DNA of 64,000 nt from Litorivivens sp041624475 (GTDB lineage Bacteria > Pseudomonadota > Gammaproteobacteria > Pseudomonadales > Spongiibacteraceae): positions 10,046 to 74,045 of the forward strand of contig NZ_JBFJUX010000015.1 in assembly GCF_041624475.1 (NCBI RefSeq). The letters run 5' to 3'. The translations under genes and the position numbers were made by a program. Of the stretch, positions 1-8,083 are shown in pieces (the stretch's first letter is position 1; each line of letters begins with the position of its first letter). The notes beneath the pieces were generated by a model. The model was not told the origin of the DNA. It made no database searches and saw only the letters and a program-made list of their open reading frames with translations.

Positions 1-78
1 TCGCTATGGCGTGATATGGGTTGTATCGAGTCTGCCAAAATTGGGAGGCGAGAGAAATGGTTGCGCTATCTTTCGCTG

Positions 79-966
79 CTAGCCCATATCAAATTTGTTC
101 TTTGGCGTGCCGTCACGTAGCAGTTCAAAGGCAATGTCTTTCACTTCTGTCTGCACATAAGACCAGTATTCCGGATTATCAACGGTTCTTTCTTTGATCA
201 GTTTGGGGATAAAGCGGGTCATTTCCATGTTGAAGTCGTTGCGCACTTCATCGCCTTGCATCAGTTTGGCGAGTTGAATGGAAAGCGCCTGCTGAAAGTC
301 TTCTGTTTGTTTTTTCCGGGCGGTTAATTTCTGTGCAACCAACGTTTTTGACAGGCTAACACCGCGTTGTTTAATCCAGACGATATCCCATATATCGCGG
401 GGTTTGATACGTCTTGCGCGATAAGCCATGGCGATGAGCTTGTCCGCGAGCGTTTCTTGTAGCGATTGTACCGGAACCAGGATTCCTTCCGTTGGCACCA
501 CAATGTTGTAGTGATTCAGCAAGGCGCGCTTTTCTATATCAAAGGATGGAATGGCGCATACATCAATATGCATCTTTTGCCAGGGCAAGTCGGGACGGCT
601 GGCTTCTTTCGCAATGCTGATTTTCCAAGACACAGTGTCGCCTTGTGACGCAAGCGAGGGCTTATTGACCCGAACCTCCGTTTCGTATTTTTTCTGAATG
701 TACTTTTGTAATTCAGATTCCAGGCCATCAAAATCCGTGGGCTTGAAGTCGTGCCCGCCATTAAAATCAAGGTCTTCCGACAAGCGTGCGCTGTTATAAC
801 ACATGCGCAGTGAGGTGCCGCCAATAAAGGTGAGCCGCTGCATAACACCTTGTTTGATCAACACATCCATAATGTCGTGATGCAGTATCTCCTTTTCTAT
901 CACCGGCGTGATCGCAGCATAGTCTGGATTGGCTTGAACAATTTGGCGGATTTGCTGCTTCAACAT
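79..966 (-). CDS. AbiEii-type nucleotidyltransferase toxin of a type IV toxin-antitoxin pair
   Basis: The 295-residue product matches the AbiEii/AbiGii toxin family, cytoplasmic nucleotidyltransferases that arrest growth and can abort phage infection. The N-terminal third holds the family signature GGTSLRMCYNSARLSEDLDF, the nucleotidyltransferase motif I with its paired acidic residues. A Lys-containing region (LADKLIAMAYRARRIKPRD) follows near residue 180, as is usual in the family. Start and stop are intact and the length is normal. It begins one base after the stop of the upstream antitoxin gene, so the two are almost certainly translationally coupled. The family assignment is firm; which tRNA or nucleotide it targets cannot be read from the sequence. 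Confidence 0.88.
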   Translation of the reverse strand: MLKQQIRQIVQANPDYAAITPVIEKEILHHDIMDVLIKQGVMQRLTFIGGTSLRMCYNSARLSEDLDFNGGHDFKPTDFDGLESELQKYIQKKYETEVRVNKPSLASQGDTVSWKISIAKEASRPDLPWQKMHIDVCAIPSFDIEKRALLNHYNIVVPTEGILVPVQSLQETLADKLIAMAYRARRIKPRDIWDIVWIKQRGVSLSKTLVAQKLTARKKQTEDFQQALSIQLAKLMQGDEVRNDFNMEMTRFIPKLIKERTVDNPEYWSYVQTEVKDIAFELLRDGTPKNKFDMG

Positions 967-967
967 A

Positions 968-1492
968 TTAGCTCTCCAGCATATGCAGGTTGCGGCGGCA
1001 GTGTTTCAGGTCGGCAATCGCCTGTTCTGTATTTGCCCGCAACATTTTGATGTCTGGGTCATAGTACAAATTCGGAGCAATGTGCTCGATTGGCTTTTTC
1101 GTATGGGTAAATTCAATCACGCCATAGGGTGTGTCAAAGCGACCGCTTCGCCCTTTGGTGACAACGGTTACCCTGCCCATCAGCACTTGTGAAATGTCGC
1201 CCGTATGACTTAACTGGCTTTCGAGGCTAATGTAGTTAAGCACATCGCTGCGCAGCTTTTTTATGATTTTGTAGATCGCGGTTTCTCGCTCAGGCGGGGT
1301 GAGCACGCTTTCGTAAAAGCCTTTTATCACTCTTCTAAGTCGGCCTCTTTTAGTGCTGTCTGTCAGAAACTTCCTAAAGGCGGGATCGCAGGGTTCACCC
1401 AGCATAAATGCCAGTTCCGCGGCGCTGTGTATGCCACCTCCGGCCTTTACGGCTTCGGCCAAGGCGCTTAATAGCTTGTCCGATTTTGTCAT
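968..1492 (-). CDS. AbiEi-like antitoxin and probable autorepressor
   Basis: This 174-residue protein lies directly upstream of the AbiEii toxin gene in the same direction, the standard antitoxin-toxin order of AbiE modules. The N-terminal 70 residues look like a winged helix (ELAFMLG...KRGRLRRVIKGFYE), and the rest matches the antitoxin domain that follows in AbiEi proteins. It is shorter than the lactococcal AbiEi but similar to compact proteobacterial versions. Known AbiEi proteins neutralise the toxin without direct contact and repress their own promoter by binding inverted repeats. A perfect inverted repeat abuts the start codon here. No good Shine-Dalgarno precedes the ATG, so the message may be leaderless or start slightly downstream. 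Confidence 0.82.
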   Translation of the reverse strand: MTKSDKLLSALAEAVKAGGGIHSAAELAFMLGEPCDPAFRKFLTDSTKRGRLRRVIKGFYESVLTPPERETAIYKIIKKLRSDVLNYISLESQLSHTGDISQVLMGRVTVVTKGRSGRFDTPYGVIEFTHTKKPIEHIAPNLYYDPDIKMLRANTEQAIADLKHCRRNLHMLES

Positions 1493-1494
1493 AG

Positions 1495-1553
1495 GTATAC
1501 ACTAGGTCACTGATAAAGTAATTTAGTGTATACTCATGCGCGTAGTTTAGCAA
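1495..1553 (-). promoter_or_regulatory. Promoter and inverted-repeat operator of the AbiE pair
   Basis: GTATACACTA at 1495-1504 and TAGTGTATAC at 1524-1533 are exact reverse complements separated by 19 bases. On the minus strand a TTGCTA box (1548-1553) lies 17 bases from a TACACT box (1525-1530), so the distal repeat half would overlap the -10 element. That fits repression by the AbiEi protein. The repeat is seen directly; its role is inferred from AbiE modules. Confidence 0.65.
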
Positions 1554-1734
1554 CTGGGTAAACAGATAGTTACTTATTTGGAAGCTTGGCGTATACCTGA
1601 ACGCTTGTGCTTTTCCAGGCCTCAATGGGTATTCAGAGTCATGGGTGCTCTATATTCCTCGTAAATCAAATGCTTGCTTGAGCCGTCCGCAAAAGCCTCA
1701 ATGCTGGGGTCTGTATTGGAGGCTGGTCAGCACT

Positions 1735-2733
1735 TCATGCAGAAAACTGAAAGGCCTGCGTAAGCAGAGGCTGAATCTCTACCTTTCGCGACAGGCGCTC
1801 TCCATCAGCGAAGCGTTTCGGGTCGGAGATCACAAAGCCCCAATACTGCAAAAATCGGTCGATAAAGCGTGATTCGATCAGCATGTGAAGTTGTTCTATC
1901 GGTGTGAAGTAGACGTCGGTTGGCAATTGGCTGAGTAAATCCGGGAATGCTTTGCTGACCTCTGCAAGCATCTGATCAATCGAGCCGTGGCTTTGAAGTC
2001 GCCACAGCATAAACAGCCAGAACATCCGTAAATCGACGTTGTCCTCCCAGCCATCCATATAGCCCCAGTTGTACTTCCTGAGGGCGGCCTCCAGCATGGG
2101 GTAGAAGAAGGCTTTGACGCCATGGTTTTGATACTGCTTTTGCGCAGCCTTTTTAATGTGAATGTGCCCGCTTTTGCGGAACGTGATTCCGGCAATTTCG
2201 GCCATGATGCGGGTGTAGTGCAAGGCGTTGAATTTATCTTCGTTGCTGCCCGTGTACTCAGAAATGCTTGGGACTGTTTCGAATTTGGCAATTGCAAACT
2301 CCGGCAGCAGCTCACTGGCTTGTTTTACCAGCTTTGTCGGCAGGTTGCCTTTAGGGGTTGTTTTCAATTTCCCATCGCGCTGCATTGCCTCTTCCACTAT
2401 CAGTTCCAGATAGCGCATGACGGGACTGCCTGATAAGTCCTCGGGTGTGTTGATGGTGAGTCCGGCCAGCTCTGAGAAAGGTGCATACAGCCAGTTGGCC
2501 ATCTGGCTTGGTGAAAGGCCGCAAAAGTCGTCAAGGGGCTGACTGTTGCGCACATGCATGCGCTGCTGGATAAGCAGATTGACCTCATCGATAGTCAGAT
2601 TGGGGTTCATTGCTACGGTTTGCCCAATGTCATCGAAAAGGTCTGCATGCTGTTTTGACGCGGCTTCCATACAGCAGTGTTGATATTTGGCACCACTGCC
2701 ACAGGGGCAGGGGTCATTTCGACCGGGTTTCAT
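1735..2733 (-). CDS. SEC-C motif protein of unknown function
   Basis: The 332-residue product starts with a SEC-C zinc-binding motif (NDPCPCGSGAKYQHCC, residues 6-21), the same Cys-rich tail found on SecA and on many proteins of unknown role. The remainder is mostly helical and I do not recognise a further domain. There is no signal peptide or membrane segment, so it is probably cytoplasmic. It stands alone between the toxin-antitoxin pair and gmk, a spot where related genomes usually carry yicC, so it may belong to the same accessory patch. SEC-C proteins often travel with defence or mobile genes, but nothing here proves such a role. Confidence 0.72.
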   Translation of the reverse strand: MKPGRNDPCPCGSGAKYQHCCMEAASKQHADLFDDIGQTVAMNPNLTIDEVNLLIQQRMHVRNSQPLDDFCGLSPSQMANWLYAPFSELAGLTINTPEDLSGSPVMRYLELIVEEAMQRDGKLKTTPKGNLPTKLVKQASELLPEFAIAKFETVPSISEYTGSNEDKFNALHYTRIMAEIAGITFRKSGHIHIKKAAQKQYQNHGVKAFFYPMLEAALRKYNWGYMDGWEDNVDLRMFWLFMLWRLQSHGSIDQMLAEVSKAFPDLLSQLPTDVYFTPIEQLHMLIESRFIDRFLQYWGFVISDPKRFADGERLSRKVEIQPLLTQAFQFSA

Positions 2734-2819
2734 AGTAAGCGAGCCTGTACTTTCTGAAATTGCGTTATTGTATGCACATCGGTGCGGTGCTGCTTTGTAA
2801 CCTGTGGCCGCATTGCCCG

Positions 2820-2849
2820 TTCATTCTCAGGCTGCGGTGTGCCTATAAT
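2820..2849 (+). promoter_or_regulatory. Possible sigma-70 promoter of gmk
   Basis: A perfect TATAAT sits at 2844-2849 with a poor -35 candidate (TTCATT, 2820-2825) 18 bases upstream. It is the best match between the SEC-C gene and gmk, and would give a leader of about 70 bases. Confidence 0.4.
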
Positions 2850-2927
2850 CCCTGCGGCAAACCACTATCCAAAGAATTCCGCGTAAACTGCTATCATTAG
2901 CAGCTCATCTGGACAAAATACAAGAAC

Positions 2928-3560
2928 ATGGCATCCCAAGGCATTCTCTACACTATTTCCGCTCCCTCCGGCGCCGGCAAAACCAGTTTGGTTCACGCCT
3001 TGCTGGAGCGCACCGACAATATCCGCGTATCGGTGTCGCACACCACCCGCCCGCAGCGCCCCGGCGAGGTCGACGGCAAGGATTACCATTTTGTCTCCGT
3101 CGAGCAGTTTCTGGCTATGCTGGGTGAGGCTGCCTTTCTGGAGCATGCCCAAGTCTTCGACAACTATTATGGCACCTCCCAGTCTTGGGTCAGCCAGCAG
3201 CTGGCGGGCGGTACTGACGTGATTCTGGAGATCGACTGGCAGGGCGCCGCGCAGGTGCGGCGAATCATGCCGGAAACCCGCTCTATTTTTATTCTGCCAC
3301 CCTCGCGGGAAACGCTGGAGCAGCGCCTGCGCGGGCGCGGTCAGGACGATGAGGCGATTATCGCCCGGCGGATGCAGGCGGCGGTGGACGAGATGTCCCA
3401 CTTTGCCGAGGCCGAGTATCTGGTGATTAACGACGATTTTGAAACCGCCCTGGCCGACCTGCAGGCGATAATCCACAGCCAGCGTCTGAGCCTGCCCTCG
3501 CAGCAGCTCAAGCATCAGGCTTTGTTGGCGGATCTACTGTCGCGTCCTGATCAATTTTGA
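2928..3560 (+). CDS. gmk: Guanylate kinase
   Basis: Guanylate kinase phosphorylates GMP to GDP with ATP in the cytoplasm. The 210-residue length is typical. The P-loop APSGAGKT spans residues 12-19. The GMP-binding region follows (SHTTRPQRPGEVDGKDYHF), and the lid carries RLRGRGQDDEAIIARR. The start agrees with the usual N terminus, although the ribosome site is weak. It is followed by rpoZ and spoT, the conserved gammaproteobacterial order that joins guanine nucleotide supply to ppGpp metabolism. Confidence 0.97.
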   Translation: MASQGILYTISAPSGAGKTSLVHALLERTDNIRVSVSHTTRPQRPGEVDGKDYHFVSVEQFLAMLGEAAFLEHAQVFDNYYGTSQSWVSQQLAGGTDVILEIDWQGAAQVRRIMPETRSIFILPPSRETLEQRLRGRGQDDEAIIARRMQAAVDEMSHFAEAEYLVINDDFETALADLQAIIHSQRLSLPSQQLKHQALLADLLSRPDQF

Positions 3561-3623
3561 TACACTCGCCCGCCCGCTGGGCTTGCGCTCAGTGGCCTTC
3601 TTGCCTTTTACTAGTGTGTATCA
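3558..3623. repeat. Inverted repeat between gmk and rpoZ
   Basis: TGATACAC at 3558-3565 and GTGTATCA at 3616-3623 are exact reverse complements 50 bases apart. A small GCCC/GGGC hairpin lies between them. There is no T-run, so this may be a processing site rather than a terminator. Confidence 0.35.
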
Positions 3624-3683
3624 GGCGGGAAGCACTGTCAGAACGACTTTTTCACGCTGAACGACATTACTCAGGAAACTCGC

Positions 3684-3947
3684 ATGGCCCGTATTACAGT
3701 TGAAGATTGCCTTGAGCACGTAGATAACCGCTTTGAGCTGGTGATGATTGCCAGCAAGCGCGCCCGCGCAATCGCCACCGGCGGTAAAGAACCGCTGGTG
3801 AGTGAAGACGGCGACAAGCCCACCGTGCTGGCCCTGCGTGAACTGGCTGAGCGCAAGATCACCAAACAGGAAGTGATGGCCGCGGACATTGAACGCGAAG
3901 AGCCGGAACTCGATCTCAGCGAGATGGACAGTCATCCTATCGCCTAA
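3684..3947 (+). CDS. rpoZ: RNA polymerase omega subunit
   Basis: The 87-residue protein is the omega subunit, which helps assemble core RNA polymerase and contributes to the ppGpp binding site. The conserved N terminus is present (MARITVEDC, then NRFELVMIASKRARAI around residues 16-31), and the length is standard. It lies between gmk and spoT, the usual operon partner of spoT, with only about 20 bases to the chosen spoT start. Confidence 0.97.
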   Translation: MARITVEDCLEHVDNRFELVMIASKRARAIATGGKEPLVSEDGDKPTVLALRELAERKITKQEVMAADIEREEPELDLSEMDSHPIA

Positions 3948-3968
3948 CCGTTGCTGTTGAGGGGAGGA

Positions 3969-6134
3969 ATGCTTCAGTACTCGATATTCCACGCCCAAAA
4001 CGGTCACCAACCGGAACGGTCCATTGGCGCGCTAGCCGACACTCTCGCCGATTACCTGTCGCCTGAGCAGGTGAATCTGGTACGGCGCGCCTATTACTAC
4101 GCTGAACAGGCCCACGAAGGGCAGCGCCGCCGCAGCGGCGAGCCCTACGTTACCCACCCGCTCGCCGTCGCCGCCATTCTCGCTGACATGCACATGGATC
4201 ATCAGAGCCTTATGGCCGCCATGCTGCACGATGTGATTGAAGATACCGCCATCTCCAAGAAAACCCTCGCCAATCAGTTCGGCGCCACCGTGGCGGAACT
4301 GGTGGATGGGGTGTCCAAACTGACCCGTATTGAATTTCAGTCCCGTGCCGAGCAGCAGGCGGAAAACTTCCAGAAAATGGCTTTGGCCATGGCAAAGGAT
4401 ATCCGGGTTATTCTGGTGAAGCTGGCAGACCGACTGCACAACATGCGCACCCTCGGGGTGCTGCAGCCGGACAAGCGTCGCCGCATCGCCCGCGAAACCC
4501 TAGAAATTTATGCCCCCATCGCCCAGCGACTGGGGATGCACAATATCCGGCTGGAATTTGAAGATCTCGGCTTCAGCGCCATGTACCCGATGCGGGCCGA
4601 GCGCATCCGCCGCGCCGTCAAGCGGGTGCGGGGTGATCGCCGCGAGATTGTCGAGCAGATCGAAGAGTCCATTGAAACGTATCTGGAAGAAGAGGGAATC
4701 AGTGCCCGGGTAATGGGGCGTGAGAAGCACCTCTACAGCATCTACCAGAAGATGCGCAGCAAGCGTAAGTCTTTCAGTGAAATCATGGATCTGTATGCCT
4801 TTCGCATCGTGGTGGACTCGGTCGACGACTGTTACCGGGTGCTGGGCTGCGTGCACAGTCTCTACAAACCGGTACCTGGGCAGTTCAAGGATTACATCGC
4901 GATACCCAAGGCCAATGGCTACCAGTCGTTGCACACGGGCCTGTTTGGCCTGAACGGCGTGCCTATCGAAATCCAGATTCGCACAGAAGAAATGGAAGAG
5001 ATGGCCAACAACGGCATTGCCGCTCACTGGCTCTACAAAACCGACAGCGGGCCATCGTCGGGCAGCAGTCACGCCCGGGCCCGGCAGTGGGTTCAGGGGC
5101 TGCTGGAAATGCAGCAGCGGGCGGGTAACTCGCTGGAGTTTATTGAAAACGTCAAAATTGATCTCTTCCCTGACGAGATCTATGTGTTTACCCCCAAGGG
5201 CGAGATTCTGGAATTGCCGGCCGGGGCCACGGCGGTGGATTTTGCCTACTCAGTGCATAGTGACGTGGGCAACAACTGCGTCGCCTGTCGTATCAATCGC
5301 CGTCTGGCACCCTTATCGGAAGTGCTGCAGAGTGGTCAGAGTGTCGAGGTCATTACTGCGCAAGGGGCCCAGCCCAATCCTAACTGGCTCAACTTTGTGG
5401 TCACCGCGAAAGCCCGCTCCACCATCCGGCATTTTCTAAAGCATCAGCGCCGCGCCGAAGCGGTGGAGCTGGGGCAGCGTATGCTGGAAAAAGCCCTGGC
5501 CGGTCTCGGCAGCCAGTTGAAAGAAATTCCGGAAGCCCAGCGCGCCGAACTGGTGGAGCAGACCGACAGCGAAAAATTTGAAAACATTCTGGAAGAGATC
5601 GGACTCGGCAACCGGGTGGCCTATCTTACCGCCCGGCAATTGCTGAATGGCCCCAAGGCAGAACCGGAACAGGCCGAGCAGCTGGTACAACACTCCATGG
5701 TGATCAACGGTACTGAGGGCTTTCTGGTCAATTTTGCCAAGTGTTGCTACCCGATACCGGGGGACCCGATTATCGGCCTGCTCAGCTCAGAAAAGGGGGT
5801 GGTGGTTCACACCGATACCTGCCACAACAGTATCGAGATGCGCAGCAAGCCCGAAAAAGTGGTGCCCCTGTCCTGGGCGGACGACACTGAAAATGATTTT
5901 ACGGTTGAGCTGAAGGTCGAGCTCAGCAAGCAGCGCGGTATTATCGCGGTGCTGGCAACCCGAGTGAATGGCGCCGACGCCAGCATTGAAAAAATCAGTG
6001 TGGAGGAAGACACCTCTAAAATCACCACCGTGCATTTGCTGATCGGGGTGCGCTCGCGGCTGCACCTGGCCAATATCATGCGCCGCATCAGGCACATTCC
6101 GGCTACCCTGCGGGTAACCCGGGTACGTCACTGA
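3969..6134 (+). CDS. spoT: Bifunctional (p)ppGpp synthase/hydrolase SpoT
   Basis: SpoT makes and degrades the alarmone (p)ppGpp. The 721-residue product has the N-terminal HD hydrolase domain with HDVIEDT, so hydrolase activity is expected. The synthetase domain (REKHLYSIYQKM, IPKANGYQSLHTGL), a TGS domain (FTPKGEILELPAGATAVDFAY) and a C-terminal ACT domain follow. I start at the ATG behind the GAGGGG/GGAGG purine tract. An in-frame TTG 18 bases earlier lacks a ribosome site. Position after rpoZ, the intact HD motif and the followed-by-ridA context favour SpoT over RelA. Stress or starvation input is expected through the TGS/ACT half. Confidence 0.97.
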   Translation: MLQYSIFHAQNGHQPERSIGALADTLADYLSPEQVNLVRRAYYYAEQAHEGQRRRSGEPYVTHPLAVAAILADMHMDHQSLMAAMLHDVIEDTAISKKTLANQFGATVAELVDGVSKLTRIEFQSRAEQQAENFQKMALAMAKDIRVILVKLADRLHNMRTLGVLQPDKRRRIARETLEIYAPIAQRLGMHNIRLEFEDLGFSAMYPMRAERIRRAVKRVRGDRREIVEQIEESIETYLEEEGISARVMGREKHLYSIYQKMRSKRKSFSEIMDLYAFRIVVDSVDDCYRVLGCVHSLYKPVPGQFKDYIAIPKANGYQSLHTGLFGLNGVPIEIQIRTEEMEEMANNGIAAHWLYKTDSGPSSGSSHARARQWVQGLLEMQQRAGNSLEFIENVKIDLFPDEIYVFTPKGEILELPAGATAVDFAYSVHSDVGNNCVACRINRRLAPLSEVLQSGQSVEVITAQGAQPNPNWLNFVVTAKARSTIRHFLKHQRRAEAVELGQRMLEKALAGLGSQLKEIPEAQRAELVEQTDSEKFENILEEIGLGNRVAYLTARQLLNGPKAEPEQAEQLVQHSMVINGTEGFLVNFAKCCYPIPGDPIIGLLSSEKGVVVHTDTCHNSIEMRSKPEKVVPLSWADDTENDFTVELKVELSKQRGIIAVLATRVNGADASIEKISVEEDTSKITTVHLLIGVRSRLHLANIMRRIRHIPATLRVTRVRH

Positions 6135-6190
6135 TCAGGTAATCACGAGGACCGAGACGCGGCGATCGTTTGAATTCACTGCCACGCTCG

Positions 6191-6221
6191 AGGAGTTTGC
6201 TTCGCTGCGTTCGCAATGACG
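6191..6221. repeat. Short dispersed repeat of the TTGCTTCGCTGCGTTCGCAATGACG type
   Basis: Read on the minus strand this is CGTCATTGCGAACGCAGCGA followed by AGCAA, a short motif I know as scattered through intergenic DNA of many bacteria. It lies between spoT and the convergent small exported-protein gene. It codes for nothing. Confidence 0.5.
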
Positions 6222-6253
6222 GTGTCTTTGTCATACCTATCGACAAGGCTCCG

Positions 6254-6616
6254 TTATCGCGCAGCCGTCAGCAGCACGATACGCTGGGTCAATGCATCTT
6301 CTGGAGCGCATTCTTCGCTGTCTACCTGCCCCTGAAGTTCCAACATGTTTTCGCCGTCGTTCAAGGACAGTGCCAGCGCTTCCCCAAAGCGGTTGTCTAC
6401 GGGGTTGAACTGATCAGAAATATCCTCACCGTTCAGCGTGGCGCGAAAGCCGTCGGCGGCCAGGGGGGCCTTGTAAAATAACAGAAGCTTTTTGCCCGGA
6501 TCGACGGTATAGGCACCATCGTTCTGCTGCGCATGAATGTGGACCAGCTCGCTGCTGCCGCAGGCATGGCTTAAGGAACTCAGGGTCAGGGCGATAGTTG
6601 ATAGCAACATTTTCAT
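6254..6616 (-). CDS. Small exported protein of unknown function
   Basis: The 120-residue product begins with a signal peptide (MKMLLSTIALTLSSLSHA), so it is probably periplasmic. The mature part has two Cys residues, one near each end, that could form a disulfide, and reads like one small beta-sandwich (KLLLFYKAPLAADGF, NMLELQGQVD). I do not recognise a family. The ATG is chosen because GGAG lies seven bases upstream; an in-frame GTG one codon earlier is less likely. It converges on spoT and diverges from ridA. Confidence 0.7.
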   Translation of the reverse strand: MKMLLSTIALTLSSLSHACGSSELVHIHAQQNDGAYTVDPGKKLLLFYKAPLAADGFRATLNGEDISDQFNPVDNRFGEALALSLNDGENMLELQGQVDSEECAPEDALTQRIVLLTAAR

Positions 6617-6812
6617 CACGACACTCCATTGCGTGTTGGTTGTTGTTTTCTCTGCATTGCAGGGCGCGTCGGCGTTGACCAGCCTGCAATAATTGTTATT
6701 TTTGAAGGGCGCCGAGTGTGGAGAAGTAGCCGCTTCAGGTCAAGGCGGGCCAAGACCGCTGCATTGCGCTACCATGCGGGTTTTCTGCCTTAGTTTTGTT
6801 GTTGGAGTTCGC

Positions 6813-7196
6813 ATGTCCAAGAAAAGCATTGTTTCCACAGACCAGGCCCCGAAGGCCATCGGCCCCTATTCACAGGCGGTAAAATTCGGCGATATCGTCT
6901 TTCTGTCGGGGCAGATTCCGCTCGACCCGAACACCATGACCATGGTGGGTGAGACCGCAGCCGAGCAGGCCGAGCAGGTCTTCAAAAATCTGAGTGCAGT
7001 GGCGGCCGAGGCGGGCGGTACGCTCGATGACGCCCTGAAGGTTAATATCTCGCTGACCGACCTGAATGATTTTGTGGCAGTGAATGAAGTGATGGCGCGA
7101 CATTTTGCCGAACCCTACCCGGCCCGTGCCTGTGTGCAGGTGGCGGCCTTGCCAAAGGGGGCGAAGGTGGAGATTGAAGTGATTCTCGGCGTGTAA
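6813..7196 (+). CDS. ridA: RidA family reactive imine/enamine deaminase
   Basis: RidA hydrolyses reactive 2-aminoacrylate and related enamines released by PLP enzymes such as threonine dehydratase, protecting cellular enzymes. The 127-residue protein has the family start (STDQAPKAIGPYSQAV), the GQIPLDP segment, and the C-terminal PYPARACVQVAALPKGAKVEIE, whose Arg binds the substrate carboxylate. The ATG is preceded by TTGGAG. Long upstream in-frame sequence does not resemble the family, so this start is preferred. ridA after spoT is a common arrangement in pseudomonads; here a small minus-strand gene is interposed. Confidence 0.95.
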   Translation: MSKKSIVSTDQAPKAIGPYSQAVKFGDIVFLSGQIPLDPNTMTMVGETAAEQAEQVFKNLSAVAAEAGGTLDDALKVNISLTDLNDFVAVNEVMARHFAEPYPARACVQVAALPKGAKVEIEVILGV

Positions 7197-7202
7197 GTGC
7201 GT

Positions 7203-7317
7203 CCCCCTCACCCCAGCCCATTGACTCACTGCGTTCGGGGCTGCACCCCGCCGTCGCAAGCTCCGGCGCCTAAACCCTGCGGGTTTGTCCCAGAGGGAGA
7301 GGGTTGGGGTGAGGGGG
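7203..7317. repeat. REP-like palindromic element, copy 1
   Basis: Outer arms CCCCCTCACCCCAGCCC and GGGTTGGGGTGAGGGGG can pair, with GGGAGAGGG just inside the right arm. The same arm sequence recurs at 13558-13691, 29045-29078 and 31864-31907. It fills most of the gap between ridA and the GST gene. Confidence 0.7.
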
Positions 7318-7426
7318 TATTTGGACAAGGCCTTGTGCATGAATGCGAGTGCAATCTGCACCCGCTCGCATCGTCTTCTTATTCCGCGTAACGTAAGCTC
7401 ACCTATTTATTCTCCCGGAGATAATC

Positions 7427-8083
7427 ATGCTAAAACTCTATGGTTTTGCGGTCAGCGACTATTTCAATATGGTCAAGCACGCCCTGTTGGAAAAAGGCGT
7501 AGCCTTTGAGGAAATCACCGTCTTCCCCGATCAAACACCGGAGTATCTGGCCAAAAGCCCGATGGGCAAGGTGCCCTGTATTGAGACCGAGCAGGGCTTC
7601 CTTTGCGAAACCACGGTCATTCTTGATTACCTCGAAGCCGCCTACCCGGAAAAACCGCTGCTGCCGGCTGATATCTGGCAGCAGGCCAAGGTGCGTGAGT
7701 TGGTTAAAGTTTCGGAGCTCTATATCGAGCTGGCGGCCCGCCGATTGTTGCCTGCATTGCTGGCCGGTGCGCCAGTGGCTGACAGTGTTCAGGCCGAAGT
7801 GCGTGAGGTGCTGGAAAAGGGTTTGCGGGCGGTCAATGCGCTGGCCAGTTTCTCGCCCTTTGTGTGCGGCGAGCAGCAGACCCTGGCCGACATTGTGCTG
7901 CGCTATTCGCTGGGCGTTGCCAAACTGGCGGCGGGCTCGGTGTTGAAGTGGGACCTGCTTGAAGGCAACTCCGAACTCAAGGCCTGGGACGAGCGCATGG
8001 CGCAAAACCCGATCTGCCAGCAGCTCGACGCGGATATGCAGGCACAGTTTGACGCCTTCCTGAAAAAAGTTAATGCGAAATAA
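7427..8083 (+). CDS. Glutathione S-transferase family protein
   Basis: The 218-residue protein has the thioredoxin-like N-terminal GST domain (residues 1-80) with the cis-Pro glutathione-binding loop GKVPCIETEQGFLCET near residues 49-64, and an all-helical C-terminal domain. It probably conjugates or reduces small electrophiles using glutathione in the cytoplasm; the substrate cannot be told. GGAGA lies a suitable distance before the ATG. Its 3' end overlaps the convergent lipid A deacylase gene by 14 bases. Confidence 0.88.
   Translation: MLKLYGFAVSDYFNMVKHALLEKGVAFEEITVFPDQTPEYLAKSPMGKVPCIETEQGFLCETTVILDYLEAAYPEKPLLPADIWQQAKVRELVKVSELYIELAARRLLPALLAGAPVADSVQAEVREVLEKGLRAVNALASFSPFVCGEQQTLADIVLRYSLGVAKLAAGSVLKWDLLEGNSELKAWDERMAQNPICQQLDADMQAQFDAFLKKVNAK

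Noticed and set aside
3951..3968. TTG start for SpoT
   Set aside because: It is in frame but has no ribosome site, while the ATG 18 bases later sits right after GAGGGGAGG.
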